64,000 bases of DNA, taken from NCBI GenBank assembly GCA_038501785.1, contig JBAMJR010000154.1, forward strand, positions 3,711,001 to 3,775,000. Reading direction: 5' to 3'. The stretch is from Myoxocephalus aenaeus. Its lineage: Eukaryota > Chordata > Actinopteri > Perciformes > Cottidae. The translations under genes were made by a program, and so were the position numbers. Shown in pieces: positions 61,462-64,000 of this stretch; the stretch's first letter is position 1; the number at the start of each line of letters is the position of its first letter. Under the pieces are notes generated by a model. It ran no database searches and was not told the origin of the DNA. It saw nothing but the letters and a program-made list of their open reading frames with translations.

Positions 61462-61557
61462 GCCCTCCAGCTGACCTGCGCTAAGTCCTGTCCGTGGGGC
61501 TTTGTTGTTGTTGTTGTTGTTGTTGGTGGGTCAGCTGAACAGGCGTGTATGTGAGTA
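61462..61557 (+). promoter_or_regulatory. st6gal2: st6gal2 leader with (GTT)n and a start-stop uORF
   Basis: This leader part of the coding exon has a run of seven to eight GTT units (about 61502-61525) and, three bases before the main start, ATGTGA (61549-61554): a start codon followed at once by a stop. Start-stop elements are known to hold ribosomes and reduce downstream initiation in other genes. Confidence 0.7.
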
Positions 61558-62572
61558 ATGAAGTCCAGTATGAGGCAGTGGCGGAGGCTAGTGCTGGTGG
61601 GAATGGTGGCCTGGGTTCTCCTCTTCCTCGGCCTCCTCTCTTACTTCCTGGACGCTCGTGTGACTGAGCCGCTGACGTCTGTGGGCTCTTTACTCTCCCA
61701 GCACCCAGACACCCGGCGCCTTGCCTCTATACAGGCCTCCCACCAACAACATGCCAACCTGGGTTCCCGACCTGAACTGGCTTCCACCTTAACTACAACC
61801 TACCCCGGAGATGAGCCAGAGCCGGAGCCCTCTGCCAGCTCCACGACCCCAGAGCTCAGCCTGGATGTGAGCCACAGCCCCAACAGTGCTCCCTACGCCA
61901 TTTATGGTAGCCAAGAGACCAGCCACCAGGACTACCTAGACCCACAGAGCCTGGCTGCCTGGTCCTCCTTTGGTACAGAAAATGTGGGTTCTCACTCGGA
62001 CCCTTCAGTCCAGAGTCGTGAGAGAACTTCCCACATGGAGTACCAGAACCACATCAGCACCACACGCTACCACGGTGGGGAGGAAGAAGACGATGAGAGG
62101 GACAATGAAGATGAAGAAGAAGAAGAAGAAGAAGTCGGAAACAGAATGAGGACTGCAGCAGGCAAGAGGGTCGGTGGTGACTCCTCTGATCTGGAGGAAT
62201 ACTACTTCTCCAAGTCGGCCTCTGTGGTGCAGCGGTTGTGGCGGGGTCGCGTGTCCGCCGGCATGCTGAGTCCTCGACTGCAGCGCGCCATGAAGGACTA
62301 CGTCAGTGCCAACAAACACCATGTTTCCTACACGGGGCATCGCAGGGCCGCCCAGAGTGCCAAGGAGCTGCTGTGTCAAATGAAAGCCGAGGCCTCTCTC
62401 AGGACGGTGGATGGGTCAGAGCAGCCCTTTTCCTCACTCGGTTGGGCTCGTCTTGTGCCGCCTCGTCCCCTGGAGCAACTGCACAGACCGCAGGACCAGA
62501 GCAGCTTCAAGACCTGTGCCGTGGTCACCTCGGCTGGTGCCATCCTGCGCTCAGGACTGGGAAAAGAGATCG
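61558..62572 (+). CDS. st6gal2: Beta-galactoside alpha-2,6-sialyltransferase 2, first coding exon (partial gene)
   Basis: Encodes the first 338 residues plus one base; the rest of the roughly 500-residue enzyme is beyond the window. The family enzyme transfers sialic acid from CMP-sialic acid to terminal galactose (preferring LacdiNAc-type acceptors) in the Golgi lumen. Visible: short cytoplasmic start (MKSSMRQWRR), single signal-anchor helix (about 11-30), a long variable stem (31-215) with an acidic run (172-193, eight or more Glu in a row from GAA repeats), the conserved segment RLWRGRVSAGMLSPRLQRAM and KDYVSANKHHVSYTG (about 225-260), GWARLVPPRPL, and the start of sialylmotif L, CAVVTSAGAILRSGLGKEI, from Cys320. 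The exon ends at ATCG|GTGAGT in phase 1; a next exon starting AT would give the family's EID. Frame through the intron is open for eight more codons, then stops. Paralogue (a or b) not resolved. Confidence 0.93.
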
Positions 62573-62640
62573 GTGAGTGGAGAGAAAAAATATTTTGAGT
62601 GTAGGCAACAAGGGGCCACAGAACTTCTTTTGTTAAATAG

Positions 62641-62875
62641 GGCGGCTGTAGCTCGGGGGGGATGAGTGGTTGTCCCGTAACCGTAAGGCAGCCGGCTCGA
62701 TCCCCAGTCCCCCCATAGTTCACATGTCGAAGTGTCCCTGAGCAAGACACTGAACCCCTAGCTGCCCGGGAGCCTCGCAGGGAAGCCCACTGCTCCTAGA
62801 TCAAGGATGGGTCAAATGCAGAGAAGAATTTCCCCAAGGGGATTAATAAAGGATAATTCTTCTTCTTCTTCTTTC
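62641..62875 (+). repeat. tRNA-derived SINE-like repeat in st6gal2 intron
   Basis: Head GGCGGCTGTAGCTCGG with B-box-like GGCTCGATCC (62694-62703), body AGTCCCCCCATAGTTCACAT and TGAGCAAGACACTGAACCCC, end GGGGATTAATAAAGGATAAT with a TTCTTCTT tail. All are phrases of an abundant fish SINE-like repeat. It begins only about 70 bases after the splice donor. Confidence 0.8.
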
Positions 62876-62879
62876 TAAA

Positions 62880-64000
62880 TGAGGAAAAATGGTTTCGTAG
62901 AAAATAAAACCCACTTTTTTTATATTCGGAAAGCAAGATATGTAAAAAATAAAACTTGTTTTTGCTTCGGTACCAAAATGTCACAACTATTAAATAAGGT
63001 AATACCCATGCTGTTGACAAAAGAAAAGATAAGGTATGACACACTGCGTATGCTGTTTCTGCCGGACAGAAAAAACAGCAGCATACTGATGCAGCATACT
63101 TTCTAGTATATGTTAAGCCTTTACTAAAATATGTGTTACTCTCACAAACGTAAATACATTTTCATCCACCTGCTTTTATGTGCATTTTCATTTTCAGTGA
63201 GTGGAAATTCCAGAACAAAAAAATGGAAATGCTTGCTGAGATGGAAAAGTTAGTGAATCGATAAAAAACAAATGTGATGCAGGGCAATGGAAATAGGCTT
63301 AGCGAATCAATCCTTGCATACATGATGCACATGAAAAAGGCCACTGAAGTTTCCGCTCTACTGGAGATGGAAAATAAAATAAAATCAGTGAACCGATGAC
63401 GAAACTACATTTGGTTGGAGTTTGCACAAAATTTGCGTGTGTGTGTGTGTGGATGAATGAATGAATGAATGAAATGATGAATTTTAAAGGTCAACCTGCA
63501 CCTATAATCCTGCAAAAACAAAAAGTTTACATGGCATTTACTGATTAACTTGTCAAGCTAAGCATGAACAGGCTTGAGCGTGTGCCTAGTAGGGTATATG
63601 TCGTTGTGTTTGAATGTGTGTGTGCTCTTGGTTTAGAGACTTTGGCAGCTATTTGGTAAGTGGGGAGAGTGTGAACTCAGTGACAGATGGCTCACAAGAA
63701 AAAAGCAGAACCCCCCTCTGGTAACCAATCAGGCTCCTTCACATAACGTACAGCTTCCTTGCATTTTCTTGTGACTACATCTGCTCAAAGCAAGAAAAAG
63801 CTTTAATATTATGAGCTTTGGGCTTCATGCCTTATATTTCTATATTTACATAGTACGTCTGTATACTGAGAGCGTTCTATAGACACTATAGCTGGCCCAG
63901 ATAGCATCGCCCCAGAAAGAGAAGCAGGACAAACTACTATCACTTGAAATCCAATGCAGGCGAGTGATGCAAACCTACATCTGCACCTGACCCTGTGATC
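62880..64000. other. st6gal2 intron, no further exon in window
   Basis: I looked for the continuation of sialylmotif L (DAVLRFN-type codons) after an AG and did not find it. Short TG and GAAT repeats occur at 63430-63475. Confidence 0.5.

Noticed and set aside
62005..62379. 124-codon minus-strand frame opposite the st6gal2 exon
   Set aside because: Shadow of a real coding exon; the long Phe run is just the complement of the Glu repeat.

Overview
The window is vertebrate nuclear DNA, almost certainly from a ray-finned (teleost) fish. The genes are split by GT-AG introns. The two recognisable genes are vertebrate families (JAM2-type adhesion molecule, ST6GAL2-type sialyltransferase). The repeats are typical of fish: Tc1/mariner, a Tol2-like hAT, an L2/CR1-clade LINE with a TTCTGA-type tail, tRNA-derived SINEs, and many long (CA)n tracts. 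Most of the 64 kb is intergenic or intronic.

Layout. 1-166: piece of a PIF/Harbinger (HARBI1-like) transposase on the minus strand, cut by the window edge. 2.83-9.95 kb: a complete ten-exon jam2 gene on the plus strand, read as a 293-residue protein with signal peptide, two Ig domains, one membrane helix and a C-terminal PDZ ligand, followed by a poly(A) signal. 9.95-42.9 kb: about 33 kb with no gene I can support. It holds two 1,221-bp DD36E Tc1/mariner copies with open 346-codon transposases (12.3 and 24.6 kb), a pair of inverted 0.7-kb repeats (the second copy carries one of the Tc1 elements), several MITE/SINE-like units, a 42-base C run, and two LINE remnants (36.7 and 40.9 kb). 42.9-43.1 kb: a CpG-rich candidate first, non-coding exon of st6gal2 with a good splice donor. 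43.1-61.3 kb: the probable 18-kb first intron, with a 2,269-bp Tol2-like hAT element carrying an exact 8-bp target duplication (53.9-56.2 kb) and several palindromes. 61.3-62.57 kb: a small 5' UTR exon and the large first coding exon of st6gal2, which ends inside sialylmotif L. 62.57-64 kb: intron with a SINE. The rest of st6gal2 lies beyond the right edge.

The two genes are not functionally linked in any way the sequence shows. One makes a homophilic/heterophilic cell adhesion receptor, the other a Golgi alpha-2,6-sialyltransferase. I found no clear novel multi-gene system. The points most worth checking are the two apparently intact DD36E transposons with a built-in empty-site comparison, the hAT element whose long internal hairpin has a tRNA-like sequence in its loop, perfect palindromes or inverted duplicates (32 bp at 36.6/37.8 kb, 34 bp at 44.4 kb), and a splice-spanning upstream ORF plus a start-stop element in the st6gal2 leader. 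All coordinates for exons come from reading splice consensus and frame by eye; none has transcript support here.
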